Below are positions 1 through 6,358 of a stretch of DNA of 10,168 nt, one piece after another. Origin of the DNA: Bacillota bacterium. GTDB lineage: Bacteria; Bacillota; Clostridia; Christensenellales; Aristaeellaceae. The notes beneath the pieces are model-generated. The model did no database searches, was not told the DNA's origin, and worked only from the letters and a program-made list of their open reading frames with translations. Made by a program: the position numbers and the translations under genes. The stretch lies in contig JAEWRJ010000022.1 of assembly GCA_023460055.1 (NCBI GenBank), forward strand, positions 1 to 10,168, in the 5' to 3' direction. Each line of letters starts with the position of its first letter. Positions within the stretch are counted from its first letter, which is position 1.

Positions 1-549
1 TACTTCCTTATCCTTCTCTCCGGCGATCAGCGAGCCGCTGGGGTGGTTGTGGGCGATGATGATGGAGGCGGCCCTGTCCTCAATGGCGGGGGCAAATACT
101 TCTCTGGGATGGACCAGCGAAGCCGTGAGCGTGCCGACTGTGATGGTATGGGTATTGATCAGGCGCCTTGCCCCGTCCAGGGTCATCAGGATAACATACT
201 CCTGCTTTTTATGCTTGATGAACGCCAGCTGCTCCGCTGCTTTCTCGGGGGAGTCGATCAGAGGCCGCGGCTGCTTGTCAAACTTTCTGCGCCAGTATTC
301 CAGCGCCGCGAACACAATGGTGCCCTTGGCGTCGCCGATGCCCTTGATCGACTTCACATCGTCAAGCGTCAGTTTCTCAATGCCTATCGCCTTGATGGCA
401 TCATTGAGGTTCCTGGCGATCTGCCTGAAATCATTCCCCTTGCCGCCGCTGCCGATGACCGCCGCCAGCAGCTCCACATCCGTCAGGGCTGCCGCCCCCT
501 TCTTTCTCAGCTTTTCACGGGGCAGATCCTGCCTGTTTTGTTTATCCAT
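1..549 (-). CDS. radC: RadC family JAB/JAMM-domain protein (C-terminus cut by window edge)
   Basis: The first 183 residues of a RadC-family protein, called a DNA repair protein by tradition although its biochemical role is unsettled. Residues about 10-90 match the N-terminal helix-hairpin-helix region (PREKLRKKG, LTDVELLAAVIGSG, then IKGIGDAK). From about residue 110 the JAB/JAMM metalloprotease-like domain begins, with HPREVFAPAI, RAASIIIAHNHPSG and the Asp of GEKD. The residue at the position of the usual JAMM serine (HxH-x7-S-x2-D) is glycine here. The ATG at 549 is preferred: AGGG lies about 12 bases upstream, a weak site, and TTG and GTG codons at 561 and 558 are less well placed. The gene follows uvrB by 68 bp on the same strand with no hairpin between, so it is probably co-transcribed with it. 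Family assignment is firm; function is not. Confidence 0.93.
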   Translation of the reverse strand, partial: MDKQNRQDLPREKLRKKGAAALTDVELLAAVIGSGGKGNDFRQIARNLNDAIKAIGIEKLTLDDVKSIKGIGDAKGTIVFAALEYWRRKFDKQPRPLIDSPEKAAEQLAFIKHKKQEYVILMTLDGARRLINTHTITVGTLTASLVHPREVFAPAIEDRAASIIIAHNHPSGSLIAGEKDKEV

Positions 550-617
550 CTGTCGCACCAACCCTGATAATTTCTGTATATATTTTCTCAAAACGTCCCG
601 GGCTTGCGCCGCTTGCG
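550..617 (-). other. uvrB-radC intergenic gap, AT-rich
   Basis: The 68 bp between the uvrB stop and the radC start. Reading along the minus strand, the octamer GCGCAAGC occurs twice in quick succession near the uvrB stop, followed by an AT-rich stretch with TTGAGA and, 16 bases on, TATCAG. The last pair would be a poor promoter (4/6 and 3/6 matches). No terminator hairpin is visible, which favours read-through from uvrB into radC. Confidence 0.4.
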
Positions 618-2639
618 CTACTTGACTTTCGGGTGCCTCGTGCTCCTTCTCCTGCGCAGGGGCTGGGGCTGCTCTTTTTCAAGCGGCGCCTTCCCCTGCA
701 GCTGGAAGAGCTCATCGCGGTACTTCGCCGCCTTCTCAAAGTCGAGGTCGCCGGCGGCGGAGAGCATCTTATCTTCCAGCGCGCGGATCAGCTCTTCCTT
801 ATCCTCGGCGGAAACGCTGTCACCGTAGCGCTGCTCAGTGTCGGCGGCGATTTCGATCAGTGCCCGCACCGCCGAGTTGATGCTCTCAGGCGTGATGCCG
901 TGCTTTTCATTATACGCGCGCTGGATATCGCGGCGGCGCGTGGTCTCGGCTATGGCGCGCATCATGCTGTCGGTCGGCTGGTCGGCATACATGATGACCC
1001 GACCATCGGTATGGCGCGCGGCGCGGCCGATGGTCTGCACCAGGCTGGTCTCGCTGCGCAGGAAGCCTTCCTTATCGGCGTCCAAAATGGCGACAAGTGA
1101 CACTTCCGGCAGATCCAAGCCCTCTCTGAGCAGGTTGATCCCCACCAGAACATCATAAAGGCCTAACCTAAGGTCTCGCAGCAACACCATGCGCTCCATG
1201 GTCTTGATCTCGGAGTGCAGATAGCGTACGCGCACACCGTTTTCCCTGAAGTAATCGGTCAGCCGCTCCGCCATCTGCTTGGTCAGCGTGGTCACCAGCA
1301 CGCGCTGGCCCTTCAAAACCACCAGGCGCAGCTCGCCCAGCAGGTCATCCACCTGTCCGGTGGCAGGCCGTACTTCGATCCCGGGGTCGATCAAGCCGGT
1401 CGGGCGGATGATCTGCTCCACCACCTGCTCGGCATGGTCCGCCTCGTAGGGGCCGGGCGTGGCCGACACAAAGGCAACCTGCCTGATGCGCTTCTCAAAC
1501 TCATCAAACATCAAAGGGCGGTTATCAAAGGCCGAAGGGAGGCGGAAGCCATAATCCACCAGTGTGTTCTTGCGGGCACGGTCGCCCGCGTACATGCCCC
1601 GTATCTGGGGGATGGTCACATGGCTTTCATCGATGAAGCAGATGAAGTCCTCCGGGAAGTAGTCAAGCAGCGAATAGGGCGGATCGCCGGGATTCCGCCC
1701 ATCGAAGTAACGGCTGTAGTTTTCTATGCCGGTGCAAAAGCCGATCTCGCGCAGCATCTCGATATCATAGCGGGTACGCTGGGCGATGCGCTGGGCCTCC
1801 AGCAGCAAGCCTTCCTGTTCAAAGTACGCGATACGCTCGTTCAGGTCACGCTCGATCTGCGCGATCTGCTCCTCTTTCCCTTCCACCCCCGTCACATAGT
1901 GCGTGGCCGGGAAAACAGCGTAATGATTAACGGCGCGCAGGGCATGCCCCGTGGTGATCTCAAACTCACTCACCCGCTCGATCTCATCGCCGAAGAACTC
2001 AACCCGCACGCCGTTTTCCTTGCTGGCGGCCGGGATGATCTCCACCACGTCGCCCCGGACGCGGAACATGCCTCTGGAGAAACCGATATCGTTGCGCTCG
2101 TACTGGATAGAGACCAGCCGCTCTGCCAGCGCCTCGCGCGTCATGTGCATGCCGGGCCTCAGCGAGATCATCTGACCCGTATACTCGCTGGGATCGCCCA
2201 TTGAGTAGATGCAGGAGACTGAGGCCACGATGATCACATCCCGCCGCTCACGCAGCGCCGACGTGGCAGAGTGGCGCAGACGGTCGATCTCATCATTGAT
2301 GGACGCGTCCTTCTCAATATAGGTATCGCTGGAGGCGATATACGCCTCCGGCTGATAATAATCGTAGTAGCTGACAAAGTATTCCACGGTGCTGTCAGGA
2401 AAAAAGGCGCGGAACTCGCCGCACAGCTGTGCCGCCAGCGTTTTATTGTGCGCAATGACCAAGGTGGGCCGCTGCACTTTCTCAATGACCGAGGCCATCG
2501 TAAAGGTCTTGCCCGAGCCGGTCACGCCAAGCAGTGTCTGCGCCTTCAGCCCCCTGTTAAACCCCTCCGTCAGCGCCTCAATCGCCTGAGGCTGATCACC
2601 CTTGGGCTGGTATTGGGATACTAATTTGAATTCGCCCAT
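618..2639 (-). CDS. uvrB: UvrABC excinuclease subunit UvrB
   Basis: UvrB is the damage-verification helicase of bacterial nucleotide excision repair. UvrA loads it at lesions, and it then recruits UvrC for the dual incision. The 673-residue length is usual for the family. Visible motifs: Walker A GVTGSGKT at 38-45; the beta-hairpin that wedges between strands, YYDYYQPEAYI, at 91-101; the Walker B variant DESH at 337-340; SATP at 392-395; helicase motif VI QTIGRAAR at 535-542; and the C-terminal UVR motif that contacts UvrC at about 614-649 (ALEDKMLSAAGDLDFEKAA). The last 20 residues are a basic tail (PLRRRRS) beyond the UVR motif. The start MGEFKLVSQYQPKGDQP matches the usual family start. 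AGGAG abuts the ATG and an AAAGG lies 11 bases upstream. No uvrA is adjacent; radC follows instead. A LexA-like site upstream suggests SOS control. Confidence 0.98.
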   Translation of the reverse strand: MGEFKLVSQYQPKGDQPQAIEALTEGFNRGLKAQTLLGVTGSGKTFTMASVIEKVQRPTLVIAHNKTLAAQLCGEFRAFFPDSTVEYFVSYYDYYQPEAYIASSDTYIEKDASINDEIDRLRHSATSALRERRDVIIVASVSCIYSMGDPSEYTGQMISLRPGMHMTREALAERLVSIQYERNDIGFSRGMFRVRGDVVEIIPAASKENGVRVEFFGDEIERVSEFEITTGHALRAVNHYAVFPATHYVTGVEGKEEQIAQIERDLNERIAYFEQEGLLLEAQRIAQRTRYDIEMLREIGFCTGIENYSRYFDGRNPGDPPYSLLDYFPEDFICFIDESHVTIPQIRGMYAGDRARKNTLVDYGFRLPSAFDNRPLMFDEFEKRIRQVAFVSATPGPYEADHAEQVVEQIIRPTGLIDPGIEVRPATGQVDDLLGELRLVVLKGQRVLVTTLTKQMAERLTDYFRENGVRVRYLHSEIKTMERMVLLRDLRLGLYDVLVGINLLREGLDLPEVSLVAILDADKEGFLRSETSLVQTIGRAARHTDGRVIMYADQPTDSMMRAIAETTRRRDIQRAYNEKHGITPESINSAVRALIEIAADTEQRYGDSVSAEDKEELIRALEDKMLSAAGDLDFEKAAKYRDELFQLQGKAPLEKEQPQPLRRRRSTRHPKVK

Positions 2640-2700
2640 CTCCTGTACTGCCTTTCAGAAATCATCTTTGCGCTATGGATAACATACTCGAATTAGTAAG

Positions 2701-2714
2701 AGAACGTTTATTCT
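2701..2714 (-). promoter_or_regulatory. Candidate LexA (SOS) operator upstream of uvrB
   Basis: On the minus strand this reads AGAATAAACGTTCT, a near-palindrome. Against the Bacillus-type LexA consensus CGAACRNRYGTTYC it matches 11 of 14 positions, and against GAAC-N4-GTTC it has one mismatch (GAAT for GAAC). It sits 9 bases after the proposed -10, where a repressor would block transcription. uvrB is a known SOS gene in Bacillus. Binding is inferred, not shown. Confidence 0.6.
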
Positions 2715-2723
2715 CCTATTTTC

Positions 2724-2752
2724 AGTGTACCAAAAACGCGCCCCCAACTCAA
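2724..2752 (-). promoter_or_regulatory. Candidate sigma-A promoter of uvrB(-radC)
   Basis: Minus-strand -35 TTGAGT (2752-2747) and -10 TACACT (2729-2724) are separated by exactly 17 bases, each with 4/6 consensus matches. The predicted start of transcription lies near 2717, giving a leader of about 78 bases that begins with the LexA-like site. The region is AT-richer than its surroundings. Confidence 0.5.
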
Positions 2753-2760
2753 GCCTGAAA

Positions 2761-2796
2761 ATCAAAAAGAGGCCGCGTCAGCGGCCTCTTTTTGAT
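2761..2796 (-). terminator. Intrinsic terminator after the ZIP transporter gene
   Basis: A perfect 16-bp inverted repeat (arms 2761-2776 and 2781-2796) encloses a 4-base loop. The GC core is GAGGCCGC/GCGGCCTC, and A-tract and T-tract ends form the outer stem, so it can work in both directions. It lies 47 bp past the stop of the transporter gene and just upstream of the uvrB promoter, so it insulates the two units. Confidence 0.9.
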
Positions 2797-2843
2797 AAGC
2801 ATCCCTGCCCCAATCCGGGCAGCTCAAGACCCAGCCGCCGGCA

Positions 2844-3626
2844 TCACCCGAGGGCCACATCCAATATCATCATCACGGTAAACCCCAGCGCTACACCGAT
2901 GGTACCAATGTTGGAGTGGCTGCCTATCTGCAGCTCGGGGATCAGCTCCTCTACCACTACATAAATCATAGCGCCTGCGGCAAAAGCCAGAAGGTAGGGC
3001 AGTACCGGCACCAGCAGATGCGCCATCAGCACAGTGATCAAGGCGGCGATCGGCTCCACCGCGCCGCTGAGGGATCCCATCAAGAAGGCCTTGTGCTTGC
3101 TATGCCCGCCGGCGGAAAGGGGCATAGAAATAATGGCTCCCTCCGGAAAATTCTGGATCGCGATGCCCAAGGAGAGGGCCAGGGCAGAGGATAGGCCGAC
3201 GCTCGCGTCGCCGACCGCCAGCGCGGCGTAGACAACACCGACCGCTATGCCCTCGGGAATATTATGCAGCGTCACCGCCAGCATCAGCATGGTGTTTTTT
3301 TTGGCCGTGGTCTTGATGCCCTCCGGCTTGTCCGCGCCCATATGCAGGTGGGGCGTGAAGGTATCCAGCAGCAGTAGAAAGCCCATCCCCAGCAGAAAGC
3401 CAATAGAAGGGGGCAGCCAGCCGATCAGCCCCAGTTCTTCCGATTTATCAATGGCCGGCAGCAGAAGCGACCATACGGAGGCCGCGATCATCACGCCGGC
3501 CGCAAAGCCGGTCAAAACCTTCTGAAGCGCGGGGCGCATCTGCCCCCGTATCAGGTACACCATGGCAGAGCCCGCTGCCGTTCCGATAAAAGGGATCATC
3601 AAGCCCCAAATGATATTGCCCGTCAT
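2844..3626 (-). CDS. ZIP-family divalent metal transporter (GufA/ZupT-like)
   Basis: A 260-residue integral membrane protein of the ZIP (Zrt/Irt-like) family, which imports Zn(II), Fe(II) or related divalent metals across the cytoplasmic membrane. About eight hydrophobic segments are seen. The metal-binding signatures are HNIPEG at 121-126 (TM4) and QNFPEG at 158-163 (TM5); the Q-N-x-P-E-G form in TM5 is typical of the GufA branch. EELIPE follows at 226-231. A short His-containing loop (PHLHMG, 92-97) precedes TM4 and may also touch metal. The ATG at 3626 is chosen because GGGGAGG lies 5 bases upstream; the longer frame from 3671 would translate through that ribosome binding site. It is transcribed divergently from the alanyl-tRNA editing gene and ends at the hairpin at 2761-2796. 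The metal cannot be read from sequence. Confidence 0.92.
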   Translation of the reverse strand: MTGNIIWGLMIPFIGTAAGSAMVYLIRGQMRPALQKVLTGFAAGVMIAASVWSLLLPAIDKSEELGLIGWLPPSIGFLLGMGFLLLLDTFTPHLHMGADKPEGIKTTAKKNTMLMLAVTLHNIPEGIAVGVVYAALAVGDASVGLSSALALSLGIAIQNFPEGAIISMPLSAGGHSKHKAFLMGSLSGAVEPIAALITVLMAHLLVPVLPYLLAFAAGAMIYVVVEELIPELQIGSHSNIGTIGVALGFTVMMILDVALG

Positions 3627-3681
3627 ACAATCCTCCCCGCAAATCAATCGCATAGAGCTCAAGTTTACCATCTTCGGCCCC

Positions 3682-3710
3682 TTGCAAACAAGTGGAGCGC
3701 GTGATAATCT
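3682..3710 (+). promoter_or_regulatory. Weak candidate promoter for the alanyl-tRNA editing gene
   Basis: TTGCAA (3682-3687) and TAATCT (3705-3710) are 17 bases apart. An alternative -10 is GATAAT (3703-3708), a better hexamer at a shorter 15-base spacing. Both lie in the 108-bp divergent gap (3627-3734) shared with the ZIP gene. No convincing minus-strand promoter for the ZIP gene was found there; TTGTTT-18-TAAACT is the best and is poor. Confidence 0.3.
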
Positions 3711-3734
3711 TCAGGCAGCAAAGGAGATATGATC

Positions 3735-4937
3735 ATGACCGACAGGCTTTATTATGAAAATTCTTATGTAAAGGCATTTGAGGCGCGGGTCACCTCCTGC
3801 CGGCCCGCCGGAGATGGCGGCGGCTTTTTCATCACGCTCGACCGCAGCGCCTTCTACCCCACATCAGGCGGCCAGCCTCATGATACGGGCCATATCGGCC
3901 CGGCTTCGGTGCTGGATGTGTTTACAGACAGCGAAAACGAGGTGATCCACAGGACAGATATTTCACTTGCCGCGGGTGGCATTGTATCCTGCGAGATCGA
4001 CTGGCCCCGGCGTTTTGACCATATGCAGCAGCATGGAGGAGAACACATACTGGCCGGAAGCCTCCTTTCCCTCTGGGGTGGCTATACCCACGGCCTGCAC
4101 ATCGGCACGGACGCCTCCACCATTGATGTCACCATGCCCGACGGCAGGATGAATCTAACTGAAGAGGAACTGACGCGGCTTGGCGCGCTGGCCAACAGCC
4201 GCCTTCAGACAGCCTCACCCATCCGCGCATGGTTTCCTGATCAATATGAAATGGCTTCTCTCCCCCTGCGCAAGAAGCCCAGTGTATCAGCGCATGTGCG
4301 CGTTGTCATGGCGGGCGATTTTGAGTGCGTGGCCTGCGGCGGTACCCATCCCAAAAATACGGGTGAGATCGGGCTGATTCTGCCCCTGTCTGCCTCTCCT
4401 GCCAGAGGCAAGCTGCGCCTCAGCTTTTTGTGCGGCATGCGCGCGCTGCGCTACATACAGGCCATGATGTCATCGGCAAAGCAAGCGGGTGCCGCGCTTA
4501 GCGCGCCGATAGAGCAGATCGGGGCGGCAGCCGAGCGGCTTCGGGCAGAACAGGCAGCCTCCCGCGCGCAGACCGCCGCCCTAAAAAAAGAGAATGCCGT
4601 CTGCAAGGCGCAGGCACTGCTGTCCTCAGCCAGAATTTTGCCTGAGGGCACGAGGCTGATCGTCTCCTTCCTTCCCGACGCGGATACTATGCAAGACATT
4701 GCCGCGCGGCTGGCCGAGGAGGACAATGTCATCGCCCTGCTGGCCGCCCCGCACGAACCTGGCGGCGAGCGTCTGCTTTTCGCCAGATCTGCTAATGTTG
4801 CGCGAGACATGGCCGCCTTGCTGCGCTCCTGCGGTGCCAAAGGCGGCGGCAGGCCGGATTTCGCTCAGGGTATCGCGCCGGAGAGGGGCAGCGCAAAAAA
4901 GGCAGAGCAGGTCCTGACCAGCCCCGCCTGTCTATAA
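3735..4937 (+). CDS. Alanyl-tRNA editing protein, AlaX-like with C-terminal DHHA1 domain
   Basis: A 400-residue stand-alone relative of the AlaRS editing domain, expected to hydrolyse mischarged Ser-tRNA(Ala) or Gly-tRNA(Ala) in the cytoplasm. The N-terminal half carries the family signature FYPTSGGQPHDTG (about 40-52), then the Zn(II) ligands in H100-x3-H104 (MQQHGGEHIL) and C201-x3-H205 (CGGTHPKNTGEIG). A helical, Ala/Gln/Glu-rich linker at about 245-295 is probably coiled coil. The C-terminal DHHA1-type domain ends in CGAKGGGRPDFAQG (366-379). This is the long AlaX form; aminoacylation domains are absent. The usual HTGQH is HGGEH here: both His are kept but two inner residues differ. The ATG at 3735 is preferred over the one at 3729 because AAGGAG (3721-3726) is 8 bases from the former and only 2 from the latter. 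The next gene starts 64 bp downstream. Confidence 0.93.
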   Translation: MTDRLYYENSYVKAFEARVTSCRPAGDGGGFFITLDRSAFYPTSGGQPHDTGHIGPASVLDVFTDSENEVIHRTDISLAAGGIVSCEIDWPRRFDHMQQHGGEHILAGSLLSLWGGYTHGLHIGTDASTIDVTMPDGRMNLTEEELTRLGALANSRLQTASPIRAWFPDQYEMASLPLRKKPSVSAHVRVVMAGDFECVACGGTHPKNTGEIGLILPLSASPARGKLRLSFLCGMRALRYIQAMMSSAKQAGAALSAPIEQIGAAAERLRAEQAASRAQTAALKKENAVCKAQALLSSARILPEGTRLIVSFLPDADTMQDIAARLAEEDNVIALLAAPHEPGGERLLFARSANVARDMAALLRSCGAKGGGRPDFAQGIAPERGSAKKAEQVLTSPACL

Positions 4938-5001
4938 TGCCTTTATCAAATGTTTCTATGTAAAAAAGCCGGGTAAATCATACGGTAAGGAGGGCCTTGT
5001 G

Positions 5002-5550
5002 ATGACAAAAAGCAAAGAGCCCAAAGGTTTCTGGACAAGGATGGCGCAGATCGGCCTGGGTTTGCTGATGATCGCCGGCGCTGTATGGGCGATTACGCAG
5101 CCGCAGACAGCGCTGAACACATTTATGACCATACTGGGCCTGATGCTGCTGGTTCGCGGCACAGCGGGCATCGTATCCTACTACCGCCTGAAGGATAAAC
5201 CTTCCTTCAAGGAGAAGGCCGGGTTGGCGCTGGGTGTGCTGCTGATCATCCTGGGCTTCCTGATGCTGGCAGTGCCCGATCTCCTCGGCCCCGCTCTGAA
5301 GTGGATAACGGCGGCCGCCTTTGCCCTCATGGCAGCGCGCGGCCTGATTGCCTTCAAAGCGCTTCGGGCAAAGAAGCAGGGGGCGGGGACGCTGAGCCTG
5401 GTTCTCAACCTGGTCCTGATGGCAGCGGCCATCTTGCTTGTCTTTAACCCGCTGCCCGCCCTGTTCACGCTGCCGATGCTGATCTTCGCGGCTCTCCTGT
5501 GCGCGGGGATAGATCTGGTGATTGATAGCGCCATCGCGCGGGGTAAGTAG
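5002..5550 (+). CDS. HdeD/DUF308-type six-helix membrane protein
   Basis: A 182-residue, very hydrophobic protein with six predicted transmembrane helices at about 16-33, 38-60, 72-91, 95-118, 129-148 and 152-175. Short basic loops (YRLKDK, FKALRAKK) lie between helix pairs. The three-fold repeat of helix pairs, and phrases such as GLGLLMIAGAVWAITQP and LGLMLLVRGTAGIVSYY, fit the HdeD/DUF308 family. In enterobacteria its founding member is linked to acid resistance; in Firmicutes the role is unknown. AAGGAGG (4987-4993) lies 8 bases before the ATG at 5002. A GTG at 4999, 5 bases away, would add one residue and cannot be excluded. The gene follows the editing gene by 64 bp without a terminator, so co-transcription is possible. 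No intrinsic terminator is visible after it. Confidence 0.8.
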   Translation: MTKSKEPKGFWTRMAQIGLGLLMIAGAVWAITQPQTALNTFMTILGLMLLVRGTAGIVSYYRLKDKPSFKEKAGLALGVLLIILGFLMLAVPDLLGPALKWITAAAFALMAARGLIAFKALRAKKQGAGTLSLVLNLVLMAAAILLVFNPLPALFTLPMLIFAALLCAGIDLVIDSAIARGK

Positions 5551-5668
5551 AGCCGGTAAAGCTTTGTTTTTGATATATGGACGGATCAGCTGGGCCGGAC
5601 GCAGTCCGCCGTGGATTATGAACTGACGAAGGAAGACTATTTTCACCCTCCGGTCAGCTGATAGCTGC
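5551..5668 (+). other. Intergenic region with imperfect inverted repeat and coding-like remnant
   Basis: A gene-free stretch. ATCAGCTGGGCCGG (5585-5598) and CCGGTCAGCTGAT (5650-5662) are inverted copies, differing by one substitution and one gap, about 51 bp apart. The core reads in the plus direction as a short open stretch (5560-5661) that includes VDYELTKEDYFH before a stop. It has no proper start or ribosome binding site. The phrase YELTKEDY resembles the beginning of YcxB-like proteins, but the match is too short to trust. It may be a decayed gene end, a small repeat element or a structured RNA. Confidence 0.3.
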
Positions 5669-5697
5669 TTGCGGAGCTGCTGCATCCCTGCTATATT
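5669..5697 (+). promoter_or_regulatory. Candidate promoter of the ECF S-component gene
   Basis: TTGCGG (5669-5674) and TATATT (5692-5697) are spaced by 17 bases; the -10 matches the consensus at 5/6 positions and the -35 at 3/6. Two AGCTGCT heptamers 12 bases apart (5663-5669 and 5675-5681) flank the -35 and could be activator half-sites, but this is inference. Transcription would begin near 5704, giving a leader of about 32 bases. Confidence 0.5.
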
Positions 5698-5709
5698 GTG
5701 TGACACAAT
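5695..5709. promoter_or_regulatory. Palindromic operator-like site over the promoter
   Basis: ATTGTG-TGA-CACAAT is a perfect 6-bp inverted repeat with a 3-base centre. It overlaps the last three bases of the proposed -10 and the predicted transcription start, the position expected for a repressor. It does not match any operator I can name with confidence (not a Rex, LexA or BirA site as known). Confidence 0.4.
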
Positions 5710-5735
5710 CCCACCCTCAAAGGAGAAAACGATCG

Positions 5736-6254
5736 ATGTCTTCATCCCGCATTAAGACCATGGTGCTCTCGGCCCTCTTCATCGCGCTGGCCCTGCTTCT
5801 GCCCTTTTTGACCGGGCAGATTCCGCAGATCGGCAGCGTGCTCAGCCCCATGCATATCCCTGTGCTGCTGTGCGGCTTTATCTGCGGATGGCCTTGGGGC
5901 CTGATCGTCGGGCTGGTCAGCCCTCTTCTGCGCTCGGTGATATTCGGCTCGCCGCCCCTGATGCCCATGGCGCTGGCCATGGCCTTTGAGCTGGCCGCCT
6001 ATGGCGCCGCGGCAGGCCTGCTCTACCGCCTGCTTGGCAAAAAGACCCTCAGCATCTATATCTCCCTGATCGCCGCCATGCTGATCGGCCGTCTCATCTT
6101 CGGGGCGGCTATGGCCCTGCTGATCAGCATCAACGGCGGCAGCTATACCCTGCAGGCCTTCCTTGCCGGTGCCTTCATCAATGCCTGGCCGGGCATCATC
6201 CTGCACATCCTGATCATCCCGCCGATCGTTCTGGCCATCGAAAAGGTCAAGTAA
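5736..6254 (+). CDS. ECF transporter S component (vitamin-uptake type, substrate unknown)
   Basis: A 172-residue membrane protein with about six hydrophobic segments, fitting the substrate-binding S subunit of energy-coupling-factor vitamin transporters. The segment LPFLTGQIPQIGSVLSPMHIPVLLCGFICG (split here only by reading, residues 22-51), then SPLLRSVIFGSPP and the Ala-rich helix MAFELAAYGAAAGLLYRLL, is typical of the ECF S-component superfamily in Firmicutes. The N-terminal helix has the ALFIALAL stretch that docks on EcfT in this family. No EcfA, EcfA' or EcfT is adjacent, as expected for group II S components that share one energising module encoded elsewhere. The ATG at 5736 is chosen because AAAGGAG lies 10 bases upstream; an in-frame GTG at 5700 would translate through that site. 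The substrate (for example pantothenate or another vitamin) cannot be assigned. Confidence 0.85.
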   Translation: MSSSRIKTMVLSALFIALALLLPFLTGQIPQIGSVLSPMHIPVLLCGFICGWPWGLIVGLVSPLLRSVIFGSPPLMPMALAMAFELAAYGAAAGLLYRLLGKKTLSIYISLIAAMLIGRLIFGAAMALLISINGGSYTLQAFLAGAFINAWPGIILHILIIPPIVLAIEKVK

Positions 6255-6268
6255 ACAATACGCATCAG

Positions 6269-6320
6269 CCTAAAGCAAGAGCAGCCGCGGAATGATCTCC
6301 GCGGCTTCTCTTGTTTTAGG
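6269..6320. terminator. Bidirectional intrinsic terminator between convergent genes
   Basis: Arms 6269-6290 and 6299-6320 form a 22-bp stem with one G-U pair and one mismatch around an 8-base loop. The GC-rich inner part is AGCCGCGG/CCGCGGCT, and the outer ends are TAAA/TTTTA. It closes the S-component gene on the plus strand and the reductase operon on the minus strand, 38 bp beyond the reductase stop. Confidence 0.85.
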
Positions 6321-6358
6321 ACCCGATCGGCAAGGTCTTACCCTCTATATGGATAGGA

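Noticed and set aside
1215..2204. Long plus-strand open frame (329 codons) opposite uvrB
   Set aside because: It lies wholly inside uvrB, which has all its motifs, and its translation shows no domain; it is a shadow favoured by high GC.
3627..3671. Upstream start for the ZIP transporter
   Set aside because: The extra 15 residues would be translated from the ribosome binding site itself; the ATG at 3626 is better placed.
4978..5745. Minus-strand open frame of 255 codons opposite the HdeD-like gene
   Set aside because: The plus-strand gene has a strong ribosome binding site and six clean membrane helices; the minus frame is rich in Gln/His/Arg, typical of an antisense shadow.
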